DNA from: Pseudomonas gingeri
GTDB lineage: Bacteria; Pseudomonadota; Gammaproteobacteria; Pseudomonadales; Pseudomonadaceae
Length of the DNA: 64,000 nucleotides
NCBI RefSeq assembly: GCF_013385635.1
Contig: NZ_JACAPR010000012.1
Span: 186,001 to 250,000 of the forward strand
Reading direction: 5' to 3'
Both the position numbers and the translations under genes were made by a program. Positions 63,981 to 64,000 of the stretch are shown one piece after another (positions within the stretch are counted from its first letter, which is position 1; each line of letters begins with the position of its first letter). The notes beneath the pieces were generated by a model. That model saw only the letters and a list, made by a program, of their open reading frames with translations. It was not told the origin of the DNA and searched no databases.

Positions 63981-64000
63981 GGCAGTTCCACGCCCGCCTT

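Overview
The window is chromosomal DNA of a Pseudomonas, most likely of the P. fluorescens lineage. Four things support this: high-GC coding sequence, a glpFKRD locus, the gltIJKL-aauSR gene order, and intergenic REP-type repeats with a GCCGGC or GCGGGC core in inverted pairs. I see no rRNA, tRNA, CRISPR array, prophage or insertion sequence. About 53 protein genes can be supported. The first is cut by the left edge.

Layout. 1-1.6 kb: the end of an ABC-transporter ATPase, a PhzF-like isomerase and ybaK. 2-7.3 kb: glycerol uptake and catabolism (glpF, glpK, glpR, glpD) with GlpR-like palindromes. 7.5-14.5 kb: the acidic amino-acid ABC transporter gltIJKL with the AauSR two-component system. 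A sigma-54 promoter and two TTCGG-N4-CCGAA sites precede gltI. 14.7-16.5 kb: a ureohydrolase-fold protein coupled to two small DMT/SMR-type membrane proteins. 16.6-18.4 kb: a fatty-acid desaturase and a MipA/OmpV porin-like protein. 18.5-25.9 kb: a tightly packed six-gene operon (HAD phosphatase, class III aminotransferase, alpha/beta hydrolase, GNAT/FemAB-like acyltransferase, sensor kinase, NtrC-type regulator). Two sigma-54-like promoters and an enhancer-like inverted repeat lie upstream. 26-30.3 kb: FrnE-like DsbA protein, esterase, metR, LysE exporter, Nudix hydrolase.

30.5-40.4 kb is a dense signalling island. It has a receiver protein with a degenerate HD-GYP domain. Divergent from it is a five-gene operon: two receiver-GGDEF-EAL proteins with opposite degeneracy, a di-haem cytochrome c peroxidase, a membrane histidine kinase, and a receiver-kinase. 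40.6-49.6 kb: two amino-acid permeases, a nitrilase-family hydrolase, a LuxR regulator, a glutamate-synthase-like FMN protein, an esterase and OpgC. 50-53.6 kb: a large class A PBP-like protein that overlaps an NlpC/P60 peptidase gene tail to tail. 53.8-58.6 kb: a metal-homeostasis stretch with a His-rich PadR regulator (YqjI-like), a siderophore-interacting flavoprotein, and a ZnuD-like TonB receptor behind a Zur-like palindrome. 59-61.5 kb: membrane glucose dehydrogenase gcd. 61.6-63.0 kb: an AT-richer two-gene cassette encoding a repeat (beta-propeller-like) protein and a possible Cys/His hydrolase. It is the strongest transfer candidate. The window closes with a second copy of a Pr6Pr-family membrane protein whose paralogue sits at 55.4 kb.

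The most interesting unexplained systems are the sigma-54 biosynthesis-plus-sensor operon (18.5-25.9 kb), the split-activity c-di-GMP island (30.5-40.4 kb) and the AT-rich lectin-like/hydrolase pair (61.6-63.0 kb).
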